Part shown: piece by piece, positions 28,141 to 37,297 of the stretch
Layout of the letters: each line of letters begins with the position of its first letter
Numbering within the stretch: position 1 is the first letter of the stretch
From: Luteibacter rhizovicinus DSM 16549
Lineage (GTDB): Bacteria; Pseudomonadota; Gammaproteobacteria; Xanthomonadales; Rhodanobacteraceae
Direction: 5' to 3'
Length of the DNA: 64,000 nt
Assembly: GCF_001887595.1 (NCBI RefSeq)
Contig: NZ_CP017480.1
Coordinates: 310,001 to 374,000 of the forward strand
The notes under the pieces: generated by a model
What the model saw: only the letters and a program-made list of their open reading frames with translations
What the model was told of the DNA's origin: nothing
Database searches by the model: none
Position numbers and translations under genes: made by a program

Positions 28141-28825
28141 GAGCGATTCTTCCCGAGGTCTTCTAGAAGTAGCCGATGTTAGCAAGTCGGTTTTCGGCCC
28201 GGAGGGACGGCTGGACATCCTGTCCGGGGTCAACCTCAGCGTGGCGGCCGGCGAGAGCTTCGCCATCGTGGGTGCGTCGGGCTCGGGCAAGACCACCTTG
28301 CTCGGCTTGCTGGCCGGCCTCGACGTGGCCACCGGGGGCAGCGTACGACTCGACGGACAGGCACTCGAGGCGATCGACGAAGAAGCCCGGGCGGCGATCC
28401 GCCGGCGACTGGTCGGCTTCGTGTTCCAGTCGTTTCACCTCCTCCCGGCACTGACGGCCGAGGAAAACGTGATGCTGCCGCTGGAACTGGAAGGCGACAA
28501 CTCGGCGCGTGACCGCGCGCATGCGGCGCTCGAGTCGGTCGGCCTCGGCGCGCGACGTCGCCACTACCCGGCCCAGCTTTCCGGGGGTGAGCAGCAGCGC
28601 GTGGCCCTGGCCCGCGCCTTCGTGCACCGGCCACGCATCCTCTTCGCCGACGAGCCCACCGGCAATCTCGACCAGCACACCGGCGAGCATATCGGCGACC
28701 TGCTCTTCGCGATGAACAGCGAGCACAACACCACGCTGATCCTGGTGACCCACGACGCCCGCCTCGCCGCCCGCTGCGCGCGCTCGGCGGAACTGCACGA
28801 AGGCCGTCTCGGAGTGCCCGCGTGA
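28139..28825 (+). CDS. ybbA: ABC transporter ATP-binding protein YbbA
   Basis: ATPase of 228 residues of the LolD/FtsE/MacB-like class. Walker A GASGSGKTTL, Q-loop FVFQSFHLLPALT, signature LSGGEQQRVALARA, Walker B ILFADEPTGNLD and H-loop VTHD are intact. The start at 28139 overlaps the tesA start on the other strand; AGGAACAGG inside tesA can serve as ribosome site. It overlaps the permease by four bases (GTGA). The divergent tesA/ybbA-ybbP arrangement is known from E. coli and other gammaproteobacteria, supporting the names. Confidence 0.92.
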   Translation: MSDSSRGLLEVADVSKSVFGPEGRLDILSGVNLSVAAGESFAIVGASGSGKTTLLGLLAGLDVATGGSVRLDGQALEAIDEEARAAIRRRLVGFVFQSFHLLPALTAEENVMLPLELEGDNSARDRAHAALESVGLGARRRHYPAQLSGGEQQRVALARAFVHRPRILFADEPTGNLDQHTGEHIGDLLFAMNSEHNTTLILVTHDARLAARCARSAELHEGRLGVPA

Positions 28826-31305
28826 ACGTGACCCGGCTCGCCCTGCGCACGCTGCGGCGCGAGTGGCATCTCGTCGAGCTACGTACGCTCGCCGCGTCGC
28901 TGGTCCTGGCGGTGATCGCGCTGGGCGTCGTCGCGACGCTGTCCACCCGCATCGAACGCGGCATCCTCGCCAGCGCCGCCGAGCTGATCGGCGGCGACCT
29001 CGGTATCTCCGCACCCGCACCCCTGCCTGAGCCGCTCTTGCGCACGGCAGTCGACGATGGCTTGCGGACGACGCGTGGCGCCGCGTTCCGCAGCGTCGCC
29101 TTCGTCGGCGAGCACAGCCAGCTGCTCGACGTCCAGGCGACCGACGCGGCCTACCCGCTACGCGGCACCCTGGAAGTTCGCGATACGAAGGGAAGCGATC
29201 ACGCCAGCCATGGGCCAGCCCGCGGGGAAGTCTTCCTCGACCATCGCGCCCTCGTCGGCCTGGGCATCACGCCCGGACAGACACTGCAGATCGGCGGCCG
29301 CGACCTCACCGTCGGTGCGGAGCTGATCCGTCAGCCGGACGGCGGCGAGCTGTTCGCCCTCGCACCGCGCGCCCTGATGAACCTCGACGATGCGAACGAG
29401 GCCGGTCTGCTGTCGGTCGGCAGTCGCGCGCGCCACAGCCTGCTGGTCGCAGGAACGCCTGCCGCCGTGGCCGGCTGGCGCACGCGTGTCGAGCAGGGAT
29501 CGCTTCCCCACGGCGGTGAGCTGATCACCCCGGAAAAGATGCAGGAACGCATGCGTTCGGCGTTCGACCGGGCCAGCGCCTTCCTGCGCCTGACCGCCCT
29601 GCTTTCCGCCCTGCTTGCTGGCGTGGCGATCGCCCTGGCCTCGTCGCGCTATGCGCGCCGCAAGGCCGCCGAAGTGGCCCTGCTCCGCGCCTTGGGCACG
29701 CCGCGCCGGCGCATCGCCGCCCTGCTGGTCACGACGCTCGCTGCACTGGCCCTGCCCGCCGCCGCCTTGGGCATGGCGATCGCACTCGGACTCGCACAAG
29801 GCGCCTGGTACTTCGCCAGCCAGCTGTTCGATAACATTCCCACCACCTTGCCCCTGGGTCCGGCTTTCGCCGCGGCAGCCATGGGCCTGGCCGTGCTCGC
29901 CGGCTTCGCCTTGCCGCCCCTCGTGCGCCTGGCCGAAGTCCCTCCCGTCGCGGTGTTCCGCGAATCCATGCAACGCCGCGTGCGTCGCTTCGACGCGCTC
30001 TACCTGGTGCCCGTGGTCACCGCCGTGGCCCTGGTCTGGTTGCAGAGCGACTCGGCGAAACTGGCCGGCATCCTCGCCGCCAGTCTCGCGGGGGTGGCGG
30101 TCGTGGCCGCCCTGCTGTCCGGCCTGCTCCTGGTCCTCGCCAGGCGTATCGCCCCGGGCGCCCATCCTGCCCTGCGCCTGGGCCTTGCCGCGCTCGCCCG
30201 TCGCCGCGGCCTGTCCCTGGTCCAGGCGACCGCCCTGTCGCTTGGCCTCTGCGCCCTGCTCCTGCTGGCGGTGATCGCACCGTCACTGCTCGATGGATGG
30301 CGGCGCGAGCTGCCGGCGGATACGCCGAACTGGTTTGCGCTCAACCTTCAGGACGAACAGCGCGAGGACTTCTCCCGCGCCCTGGAACGCATGGGCGCCA
30401 GCAAGACGAACATGATGCCTCTGGCGGTCGGCAAGCTCACCGCGATCAACGGCCAGTCGGTCGATCGCATCGCTTTCGTCGACGAGCAGGCGAAGGATGC
30501 AGCGGACAGGCAACTGCGCCTGTCCTGGAGTGCCGAGCTGCCGCCCTCGAACAAGGTCGTCGCCGGCACGTGGCCAGGTGCTTCCCCCGCGCAGGCCGAG
30601 GTATCGGTCGACACGTCCTGGCGTGACCGCTTCCATCTCAAGCTCGGCGACACGCTGCGCTTCGAGGTTGGCGAGGGCACGGTGGATGCGCGCCTGACCA
30701 GCGTGCGTCAGGTCGACTGGGGCTCGTTCCGGGTCAACTTCTTCCTGATGATCGATCCGGCCCATGCGACCGAACTGCCCCATACCTGGCTGACCAGCTT
30801 CTACCTGCCACGAGGCCATGCCGACGACCTGGCGAAGGTCTCGCGCGACTTCGGCAACCTGAGCCTGATCGATGTGGACGCCCTGCTCGACCGCGTCCGT
30901 GAAATCGTCGATCGCGTCGGGGGTGCGGTCCGCTGGGTACTCGGCTTCAGCCTGCTCGCCGGTGCCCTGGTGCTCGCCGCCGCCCTGGCGGCAAGCGCAC
31001 AGGAGCGTCGCAAGGAAGCCGCCTTGCTGCGCACACTCGGCGCAACGCGCGCGCAGCTGCGCGCGGCGGCGGCCTGCGAGTTTGCCTTGCTCGGTCTGGT
31101 CGCCGGCCTGACCGCGGCGCTCGGCGCGAGCGGCGCGGGCTTCTGGCTGGGCAACGCGGTATTCCACATCGAGCACTTCGTCCCGCCCGTCTGGCCACTC
31201 GCCGGGGCTGCCGTGCTGGCGGCGCTGGTGGTCATGGCTATCGGCCTGTTCGGCACGCGTCGCGTGCTCAGGACATCTCCGATGGCCCTGTTGCGCGAGG
31301 GCTGA
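28822..31305 (+). CDS. ybbP: ABC transporter permease YbbP
   Basis: Large inner-membrane permease of 827 residues with GTG start overlapping the ybbA stop. Layout: N-terminal helix, periplasmic domain, FtsX domain (ASSRYARRKAAEVALLRALGTPRRRI), a central block of helices, a second periplasmic domain and a second FtsX domain (ASAQERRKEAALLRTLGATRAQ) ending in TSPMALLREG. This duplicated FtsX layout of about 800 residues is typical of YbbP. Transported substrate is not established; lipid or envelope functions are suggested for the family and fit the TesA neighbour. Confidence 0.92.
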   Translation: MNVTRLALRTLRREWHLVELRTLAASLVLAVIALGVVATLSTRIERGILASAAELIGGDLGISAPAPLPEPLLRTAVDDGLRTTRGAAFRSVAFVGEHSQLLDVQATDAAYPLRGTLEVRDTKGSDHASHGPARGEVFLDHRALVGLGITPGQTLQIGGRDLTVGAELIRQPDGGELFALAPRALMNLDDANEAGLLSVGSRARHSLLVAGTPAAVAGWRTRVEQGSLPHGGELITPEKMQERMRSAFDRASAFLRLTALLSALLAGVAIALASSRYARRKAAEVALLRALGTPRRRIAALLVTTLAALALPAAALGMAIALGLAQGAWYFASQLFDNIPTTLPLGPAFAAAAMGLAVLAGFALPPLVRLAEVPPVAVFRESMQRRVRRFDALYLVPVVTAVALVWLQSDSAKLAGILAASLAGVAVVAALLSGLLLVLARRIAPGAHPALRLGLAALARRRGLSLVQATALSLGLCALLLLAVIAPSLLDGWRRELPADTPNWFALNLQDEQREDFSRALERMGASKTNMMPLAVGKLTAINGQSVDRIAFVDEQAKDAADRQLRLSWSAELPPSNKVVAGTWPGASPAQAEVSVDTSWRDRFHLKLGDTLRFEVGEGTVDARLTSVRQVDWGSFRVNFFLMIDPAHATELPHTWLTSFYLPRGHADDLAKVSRDFGNLSLIDVDALLDRVREIVDRVGGAVRWVLGFSLLAGALVLAAALAASAQERRKEAALLRTLGATRAQLRAAAACEFALLGLVAGLTAALGASGAGFWLGNAVFHIEHFVPPVWPLAGAAVLAALVVMAIGLFGTRRVLRTSPMALLREG

Positions 31306-31308
31306 GGC

Positions 31309-31782
31309 TCAGCCGGAAATCCGCATTTCCAGCGACATGACGATCGCTTCCTCGCGTCCACCCTTGGCCGGGTAGTACGCGGGGCGGCGACCGATTTCGG
31401 TGAAGCCCAGCGTTTCATAGAGCGTCTTCGCCACGGGATTCGACGGACGGACTTCCAGGAAGATCCGCTCGACGCCATACCAGCGCGCGAGATCGATCAG
31501 CCGGCGCATCATCCGCCGGCCGTAACCCAGGCCGCGATGCGCGTCGCCCACGCAAACGTTCAGTACATGCGCTTCGCCGGCGGCCACCGAGAGGATCCCG
31601 TAACCGGCGATGTCACCCTCGTGAACCAGTACCCAGCAGTTGTGCCCGGCCTGCAGGCAGTCGCGGAAGATGCCCGCACTCCAGGGAAATTCGTAGGACG
31701 CGTGCTCGATCGCCACGACCGCGTCGAGGTCCTCGCGACGCATCGCGCGTACTTCCGTCGAGGGGCGGGTCACGGCGACCAT
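31309..31782 (-). CDS. rimI: Ribosomal protein bS18-alanine N-acetyltransferase
   Basis: GNAT acetyltransferase of 157 residues. RAMRREDLDAVVAIEHASYEFPWSAGIF is the RimI N-terminal signature, VGDAHRGLGYGRRMMRRLI the acetyl-CoA binding motif A, and LEVRPSNPVAKTLYETLGF motif B, followed by GRRPAYYP. Start at 31782 (MVAVTRP) is preferred because it lies four bases after the preceding stop; a GTG at 31812 would overlap that gene. The 3' end is 3 bases from the convergent ybbP stop. Confidence 0.93.
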   Translation of the reverse strand: MVAVTRPSTEVRAMRREDLDAVVAIEHASYEFPWSAGIFRDCLQAGHNCWVLVHEGDIAGYGILSVAAGEAHVLNVCVGDAHRGLGYGRRMMRRLIDLARWYGVERIFLEVRPSNPVAKTLYETLGFTEIGRRPAYYPAKGGREEAIVMSLEMRISG

Positions 31783-31786
31783 GGTG

Positions 31787-32254
31787 TCAGCCCGTGACGA
31801 AGGCGCGTCCAAGCGCGCGCAGGCCGTTCCACAAACGGCGTTTGGCGGCCGCTTCGACGAGGATCGTCGAGGGCGGATCGACCAGGACGATCTGCGCGGC
31901 GCTCAGTGCGGCAGCCGATAAATCGCGACCGAGGGCATGGGCCTGTGCGTCGCCGAACACGAGATAGGCAGCAGCCACCGGCACCTGGCCGAGACCACCC
32001 TCACCCACTTCGAGACGTGCGGCCCGACCGGTAACCGGGCCGAACGCACGCAGAGCCTTGCCGAGCAGGTCGAGTTCGCGGGCACTGCTGCCCGCCGGAA
32101 GGATCACGACGCAGCCGACCTGGTCGCCGCTGGCCACCTCATTGGCGGCGGACTCGATGCCGTCACCCGCTACCACCTCGCCCACCCGCAGACGCCAAGG
32201 CGTGACACCCATGACCCGGAGAAGACGTTCGCGGCGATCGGCGAAAGCTGGCAT
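31787..32254 (-). CDS. holD: Candidate DNA polymerase III psi subunit (HolD-like)
   Basis: Protein of 155 residues not matching a strong signature, but with HolD-like ends: ERLLRVMGVTPWRLR near the N-terminus resembles the LQQLGITQWSLR segment of E. coli psi, and the C-terminus (AAAKRRLWNGLRALGRAF) resembles its ARAALWQQICTYEHDF end. Psi links the clamp loader to chi and SSB. The position directly upstream of rimI is the E. coli holD-rimI order. Start 32254 is 8 bases after the pssA stop. Residue-level similarity is from memory, so the name is tentative. Confidence 0.6.
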   Translation of the reverse strand: MPAFADRRERLLRVMGVTPWRLRVGEVVAGDGIESAANEVASGDQVGCVVILPAGSSARELDLLGKALRAFGPVTGRAARLEVGEGGLGQVPVAAAYLVFGDAQAHALGRDLSAAALSAAQIVLVDPPSTILVEAAAKRRLWNGLRALGRAFVTG

Positions 32255-32262
32255 CGGCGCGT

Positions 32263-33048
32263 TTACTCCGATGCCTTGGCGTGGCGACGGACGCGACGAC
32301 GGTGCGTCGCACGGCCCCACAGCGTGTGGATCGGTCCGGAGAGGGTGTAGATCACCGCCACGGCAAACAGGACACGCGCCGTGTCGACCAGCAACAGCAC
32401 CACGACCAGCACCGCCGCGATAAGCCAGATAAAGGGCACGCGATCACCCTTGGGCCAGGCCTTGAAGCTGTAGTAACGCACGTTGCTGACCATGAGCAGG
32501 CCGGCGATCACTGCCAGCGGCATCGCGAAGAATGCGACCGACGGACCGGACACATCGAACTTTTCCATCGTCCAGACAAAGGACATGCACAGCCCGGCGG
32601 CCGCGGGACTGGCCAGCCCCTGGAAGTAGCGCTTGTCGGCGACACCGACCTGGGTGTTGAAGCGGGCAAGACGCAAGGCAGCGCACACGGCGTAGATGAA
32701 GGCGGCGGCCCAGCCGATCTTGCCCCACACCGGGCCATAGAGAGCCAGCGAGGACAACGACCAGGTGTACATGACCAGCGACGGGGCCAGGCCAAAGCTG
32801 ACCAGGTCGGAAAGCGAGTCGTACTGCACGCCGAATTCGCTCTGCGTGTTGGTCATCCGCGCGACGCGACCGTCCATGCCATCCAGGATGGCGGCGACGA
32901 ATACCGCCAGCGCCGCCGTCTGGTAGTGCCCACCGATCGCCGAGACGATCGCGTAGAAGCCCGCGAACATCGCACCGGTGGTGAACAGGTTGGGCAGCAG
33001 GTAAATGCCGCGATGTCGCGGCCCCTGGGCCTGGATCGGATCGCTCAT
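32263..33048 (-). CDS. pssA: CDP-diacylglycerol-serine O-phosphatidyltransferase
   Basis: Inner-membrane enzyme of 261 residues making phosphatidylserine, precursor of phosphatidylethanolamine. The CDP-alcohol phosphotransferase motif is complete: DG-MD-GR-VAR-MTNTQSEF-G-VQY-D-SLS-D (about residues 55-80). About eight membrane helices. This is the membrane-bound type II enzyme, not the E. coli phospholipase-D type. The start at 33048 (MSDPIQAQ) is preferred to an upstream in-frame one that lacks family character. Followed by the holD-like gene and rimI in the same direction. Confidence 0.93.
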   Translation of the reverse strand: MSDPIQAQGPRHRGIYLLPNLFTTGAMFAGFYAIVSAIGGHYQTAALAVFVAAILDGMDGRVARMTNTQSEFGVQYDSLSDLVSFGLAPSLVMYTWSLSSLALYGPVWGKIGWAAAFIYAVCAALRLARFNTQVGVADKRYFQGLASPAAAGLCMSFVWTMEKFDVSGPSVAFFAMPLAVIAGLLMVSNVRYYSFKAWPKGDRVPFIWLIAAVLVVVLLLVDTARVLFAVAVIYTLSGPIHTLWGRATHRRRVRRHAKASE

Positions 33049-33203
33049 GGGCCAATGCCGTAACGTGGGACGACAGTGTAGCCCAGGCACCGTGAAGCGT
33101 CAGTCGGACGCCAACATGGGCGCCGCCGCACGAAACCTCACTCCGTCGCTTGCGTGTCCCCCGATCCGGTGATAGTTGTTTGCGCCACTAATCACCCTGC
33201 CGG

Positions 33204-33623
33204 ATGGCCCGCATGCGCCGCTACCTAGTCCTCGCCCTTCTCGTGGCTGTCTGTCCCCTGGCGTTCGGCCAGGCGTACAAGTGGAAGGACGCCCAGGGCG
33301 TCACGCATTACTCGGACTCCCCGCCGCCGGCTGGCACCAAGGTCGAGAAGATCAAGACCAGCGGCGTCGTGATCCCACCGGCGGGCGAGCCGGCACCGGC
33401 CTCGACGGTGGCGGCAAAACCGGCCCCAGCCGCTCCCGTGGCCGACACGCCGGCCAACCGCACCAAGCTGTGCGAGCAGTTGCGCAAGAACGCGGACACG
33501 CTGAGCAAGGAAAAGGTGGTGTCAGTCGACGATGGCAAGGGCGGCTCCCGGGTCCTCGACGATGCGGGCCGAGCACGCCAGGTCGAGACGACCCAGGCGC
33601 AGATGACCCTCTACTGCAAGTAG
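33204..33623 (+). CDS. Secreted DUF4124 domain protein
   Basis: Protein of 139 residues. Signal peptide ([23 protein letters not shown]) followed at once by a DUF4124 domain ([21 protein letters not shown], about 23-43), then an Ala/Pro linker and a helical, charged C-terminus ([16 protein letters not shown]...LYCK) with two Cys that could form a disulfide. Very common in Xanthomonadales; function unknown. Start at 33204; an in-frame ATG nine bases later is an alternative. Lies 64 bases upstream of proS. Confidence 0.82.
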   Translation: MARMRRYLVLALLVAVCPLAFGQAYKWKDAQGVTHYSDSPPPAGTKVEKIKTSGVVIPPAGEPAPASTVAAKPAPAAPVADTPANRTKLCEQLRKNADTLSKEKVVSVDDGKGGSRVLDDAGRARQVETTQAQMTLYCK

Positions 33624-33687
33624 TCGGGCCGTTCGCGGGGTGGCCAGCCGGCCTATAATCTCCGCTTTCACCCGAAAGACATCCCGC

Positions 33688-35394
33688 ATGCGCCTCAGCC
33701 AGTTCCATCTCGCCACCGTCAAGGAAGTCCCCGCCGACGCGGAAGTCGCCAGCCACAAGCTGATGCTGCGCGCGGGCATGATCCGCAAGCTCGCCTCCGG
33801 CCTGTACACCTGGTCGCCGCTGGGCCTGCGCGTGCTGCGCAAGGTCGAGCACGTGGTGCGCGACGAAATGCTGCGCGCCGGCGCGATCGAAGTGCTGATG
33901 CCATCCGTGCAGCCGCGCGAGCTGTGGGAAGAGACCGGCCGCTGGGAGAAATTCGGCGGCCAGCTCCTGAAAATCAAGGACCGCAAGGAGCAGGAGTTCT
34001 GCTACGGCCCCACGCACGAGGAAGTCATCACCGACTTCGCGCGCAACGAGCTGAAGAGCTACAAGCAGCTGCCGCTCAATTTCTTCCAGATCCAGACCAA
34101 GTTCCGCGACGAGATCCGCCCGCGGTTCGGCGTGATGCGCGCGCGCGAGTTCCTCATGAAGGACGCCTACTCCTTCCACCTGACTCCCGAATCGCTCGGC
34201 GAGACATACAAGGTGATGTACGACGCCTATTCGCGCATCTTCACCCGACTCGGGCTGGAGTTCCGTGCGGTCGACGCCGATACAGGAGCGATCGGCGGTA
34301 GCGCCAGCCACGAATTCCAGGTACTCGCCGACTCCGGTGAGGACGCCATCGCGTTCTCCGACGCATCCTCGTACGCGGCCAACATCGAGAAAGCCGAAGC
34401 ACTGGCTCCGGCCGGTGAACGCCCTGCCCCCTCGGCCGAGCTCACTCGCGTCGACACGCCGAAGCAGCGCACGATCGACGAGGTCACAGCCTTCCTCGGC
34501 GTCCCGGCGACCCAGCTGGTCAAGACCATCCTGGTGCGCGGTCGCGACGGGCTGGTGGCGCTGTGCGTGCGTGGCGACCACGAGATCAACGAAGTGAAGG
34601 CCGCCCACCTGCCCGAGCTGCCGGACGACTCCGAGCTGGCCAGCGAGGAAGAAATCCTCGCCGCCACCGGCGCGCGCCCCGGCTCGCTCGGTCCTGTCGG
34701 CCTGCCCGAGTCGATCCCGGTCATCGTCGACCGCAGTGCGGCCCTGCTCGCCGATTTCGTCTGCGGCGGCAACCAGGACGGCACCCACTTCACCGGCGCG
34801 AACTGGCAGCGCGACGCGCGCATCAACCGCGTCGCGGACATCCGCAAGGTCGTCGACGGCGACCTGTCGCCGGACGGCAAGGGCCATATCCGCCTCGCGC
34901 GCGGCATCGAGGTGGGTCACATTTTCCAGCTCGGCCAGAAGTATGCCGAAGCCATGGGCGCCGACGTGCTCGACAGCAACGGCAAGAAGTCCACCATGTA
35001 CATGGGTTGCTACGGCGTCGGTGTGAGCCGGATCGTCGCTGCCGCGATCGAACAGCGCAACGACGACGCCGGCATGATCTGGACCGATGCCATGGCGCCC
35101 TGGCGTGTCGCCGTTTGCGTCATCAACCCGAAGAACACCGATCCCGTCGTCGCCGAGGCCGGTGAGTCGCTTTACCACGAACTTTCGCAGGCCGGCGTCG
35201 ACACCGTGCTCGACGATCGTGGCCTGCGTCCGGGGTCGATGTTTGCCGACATTGAACTGATCGGCATTCCGCACCGTGTCGTCGTCAGCGCACGTGGGCT
35301 GGAAGCCGGCACGTTCGAATACCGTGCCCGAACGGATAGCGAAAGCCGGAATGTATCGCGTCAGGAACTACTGGCACTCCTTGGCGCCCTGTAA
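33688..35394 (+). CDS. proS: Prolyl-tRNA synthetase
   Basis: Class II aminoacyl-tRNA synthetase of 568 residues, bacterial type with a YbaK-like editing domain inserted between motifs 2 and 3 (about 230-380; [39 protein letters not shown]). Motif 1 region [30 protein letters not shown], motif 2 [21 protein letters not shown], motif 3 [17 protein letters not shown]. The anticodon-binding domain is C-terminal. The start at 33688 gives the conserved [13 protein letters not shown]; earlier codons are non-conserved. A strong terminator follows. Confidence 0.98.
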   Translation: MRLSQFHLATVKEVPADAEVASHKLMLRAGMIRKLASGLYTWSPLGLRVLRKVEHVVRDEMLRAGAIEVLMPSVQPRELWEETGRWEKFGGQLLKIKDRKEQEFCYGPTHEEVITDFARNELKSYKQLPLNFFQIQTKFRDEIRPRFGVMRAREFLMKDAYSFHLTPESLGETYKVMYDAYSRIFTRLGLEFRAVDADTGAIGGSASHEFQVLADSGEDAIAFSDASSYAANIEKAEALAPAGERPAPSAELTRVDTPKQRTIDEVTAFLGVPATQLVKTILVRGRDGLVALCVRGDHEINEVKAAHLPELPDDSELASEEEILAATGARPGSLGPVGLPESIPVIVDRSAALLADFVCGGNQDGTHFTGANWQRDARINRVADIRKVVDGDLSPDGKGHIRLARGIEVGHIFQLGQKYAEAMGADVLDSNGKKSTMYMGCYGVGVSRIVAAAIEQRNDDAGMIWTDAMAPWRVAVCVINPKNTDPVVAEAGESLYHELSQAGVDTVLDDRGLRPGSMFADIELIGIPHRVVVSARGLEAGTFEYRARTDSESRNVSRQELLALLGAL

Positions 35395-35460
35395 TCCGGC
35401 CATTACTGGCGTGGTTATCTATCGATATTGCGCGTAGGTAAAATCCAGCTAATGCGAGTG

Positions 35461-35495
35461 AATGCCGGATGGAAACATCCGGCATTTTGCTTTTT
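35461..35495 (+). terminator. Rho-independent terminator after proS
   Basis: Perfect 11-bp stem AATGCCGGATG / CATCCGGCATT with tetraloop GAAA (35461-35486), then TTGCTTTTT. The surrounding 35395-35550 stretch is clearly more A/T-rich than the rest of the window and also holds the promoter region of the H-NS gene. Confidence 0.92.
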
Positions 35496-35552
35496 ATGGC
35501 GTAACCAGCTAAAAATCCCGGCGCGCACGTTAATCCTCTACGGGAGACCCCA

Positions 35553-35876
35553 ATGGCTGTCGATATCAAGAACCTCAATCACAACCAGCTCAACGAGCTG
35601 ATTTCCAAGGCACAGGTCCGCCAGACGGAGTTGCGCAAGGAAAAGGTCACCAAGCTGCGCGAGAAGATCAATGCGCTGATCAAGGCCGAGGGGTTTACCT
35701 TCGACGACGTATTTGGCGCTCGCGCCCCTAAATCAAAGCGCGCCGGCACCACGGTCGCAGCCAAATACCGTAATCCCGGCAATGAAGAGCAGACCTGGTC
35801 GGGCCGCGGCAAGCGCCCGCGCTGGTTCAATGAAGCGCTGAAGGCGGGCACGAAAGAAAGCGATATGCTGGTCTGA
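35553..35876 (+). CDS. H-NS family nucleoid protein
   Basis: Small DNA-binding protein of 107 residues. N-terminal coiled-coil oligomerisation region (LNHNQLNELISKAQVRQTELRKEKVTKLREKINALIK, about 7-45), a linker (about 46-70) and a C-terminal domain with KYRNPGNEEQTWSGRGKRPRWFNEAL, matching the H-NS pattern Y.np....tWsGrGr.P.W. Probably silences A/T-rich or foreign DNA. The start follows GGGAGACCCCA. Monocistronic, with A/T-rich upstream DNA that could support autoregulation; REP copies follow. Confidence 0.93.
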   Translation: MAVDIKNLNHNQLNELISKAQVRQTELRKEKVTKLREKINALIKAEGFTFDDVFGARAPKSKRAGTTVAAKYRNPGNEEQTWSGRGKRPRWFNEALKAGTKESDMLV

Positions 35877-35903
35877 TCGACTGCATTACGCGAACGGTCT
35901 TTT

Positions 35904-36016
35904 TGTAGGAGCCGATTTATCGGCGATGCTTTTCAGCTTCACCGCTCCGTTGGCTTTTCGCCGATGAATCGGCTCCCACATGTACCTTTTCGCCGATGAA
36001 TCGGCTCCCACATGTA
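35904..36016. repeat. REP cluster with a 32-bp direct duplication
   Basis: One direct copy (TGTAGGAGCCGATTTATCGG plus CGA, 35904-35926) and two inverted copies inside a 32-bp direct repeat beginning CTTTTCGCCGATGAATCGGC (about 35954-35984 and 35986-36016). Lies between the convergent H-NS and threonine/serine exporter genes. Confidence 0.88.
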
Positions 36017-36021
36017 CGCGG

Positions 36022-37287
36022 TTAAAGGGAGCGGCGCGGAGCCACGATCAGGTCGCCGAACAGCAGGCCGGCGACGAGGGAAACCAGCAGGGTCACGCCG
36101 AGCAGGCCGGTATCCATGCTCAGGGAAGCATCCCGGTCCAATAGATAGGAAACGCTGCGGAAACTGACCGACCCCGGGACCAGAAGGATGATTCCCGGCT
36201 CGCGTACGACGGCACCGGGCTGCTGGGCATAACGCGCATATACGTTGCTCAGCGAGCCAAGCAACAGGCCGCCGACGAATACCCCGAACGGCGCGCCAGG
36301 CAAGGAGCCGGAAATACTCCCTCCCCACCGCGTGGCGAGATAGCCGAGCACGACCGACCCCATGACGACCAGCCAGTCGCGTTTCGCTGCGCGAAAAAGG
36401 ATGGCAAACGAAAATGCGCCCAGAATCAGCGTGGGCCAGTCCGCCCAGCCAGGCAACGGCGGCAGTGCGTAGTTACGCGGGATGATGCCCACCGCTTCGC
36501 AGAGCTGGCTGGCGGCCACGGTGCCGAACGTGAGTTTGAGCAAGGTCGCAATCGCACCACCCATGCGGGCCACACCCGCCACCAGGTGCTGGCTGGAGAT
36601 TTCGCGTACCGCCGTGGTCAGGGCCATACCGGGCATCAACACGATCAGGCTGCCGAGGATCACCGACTTCAGTGCGAGCGGCACCACATAGGCACTGACC
36701 ACCGTCGCGACCACCGTCGCCACCATCGCACTGATCGCTTCGCTGGCCGCGGCCAGGCGCGGCCGACTACCCGAGGCAACGGTGATCAGCCCGATCAGTA
36801 CGCCGATCACGCAGGCGGTGATCAGGTCGGGCCAGGAACTGTGGAGCAGCAGGCCGACGACACTGGCGGCGCAAAGGCCATAGCTCGCAATGACGCCGAG
36901 TTGGGCCAGGAACGTCTCGGGCGCGCCGAGCTTGCGCAGCAGATGGAAGCCTTCACGCAATTCCATCTGGCCATCGATCACCGAATCCGCGATGCGATCG
37001 GCCTCGCACAAGCGTGCCAGGTTCACGTCGCCCGGCGGCAGGCGCATCACCTGGGTCACCTGGGCGACGCCGTCGTCGCCCTGCCCCAGGTCGGCAAACG
37101 ACACGATGATAGCCGTGGGACTCGACCAGACTTCGGCGGAGAGTCCCAGGCGTTGCGCCGAGCGTGCGATGGCGGTTTCCAGGCGCGGCGCGGTGGTTCC
37201 GTACTGATGCAGACGACGGGCGAGCTCGGTGAGGAATGCGATGCGGGTGTTGATCGCCGTGGTGGCGAAGCTCACCGGCACGCTCAT
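36022..37287 (-). CDS. Threonine/serine exporter family protein (ThrE type)
   Basis: Inner-membrane protein of 421 residues combining both ThrE halves (DUF1212-like then DUF3815-like), with about ten helices from residue 130 on. The soluble N-terminus (FLTELARRLHQYGTTAPRLETAIARSAQRLGL...) is the typical family opening, and VPGSVSFRSVSYLL near the end is typical of the second half. Expected to export threonine, serine or small dipeptides using the proton gradient. The ATG at 37287 after TGAGGTCG is preferred to a TTG overlapping the nfeD gene. Downstream of the NfeD/stomatin pair in the same direction. Confidence 0.87.
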   Translation of the reverse strand: MSVPVSFATTAINTRIAFLTELARRLHQYGTTAPRLETAIARSAQRLGLSAEVWSSPTAIIVSFADLGQGDDGVAQVTQVMRLPPGDVNLARLCEADRIADSVIDGQMELREGFHLLRKLGAPETFLAQLGVIASYGLCAASVVGLLLHSSWPDLITACVIGVLIGLITVASGSRPRLAAASEAISAMVATVVATVVSAYVVPLALKSVILGSLIVLMPGMALTTAVREISSQHLVAGVARMGGAIATLLKLTFGTVAASQLCEAVGIIPRNYALPPLPGWADWPTLILGAFSFAILFRAAKRDWLVVMGSVVLGYLATRWGGSISGSLPGAPFGVFVGGLLLGSLSNVYARYAQQPGAVVREPGIILLVPGSVSFRSVSYLLDRDASLSMDTGLLGVTLLVSLVAGLLFGDLIVAPRRSL

Positions 37288-37297
37288 CGGCACGACC

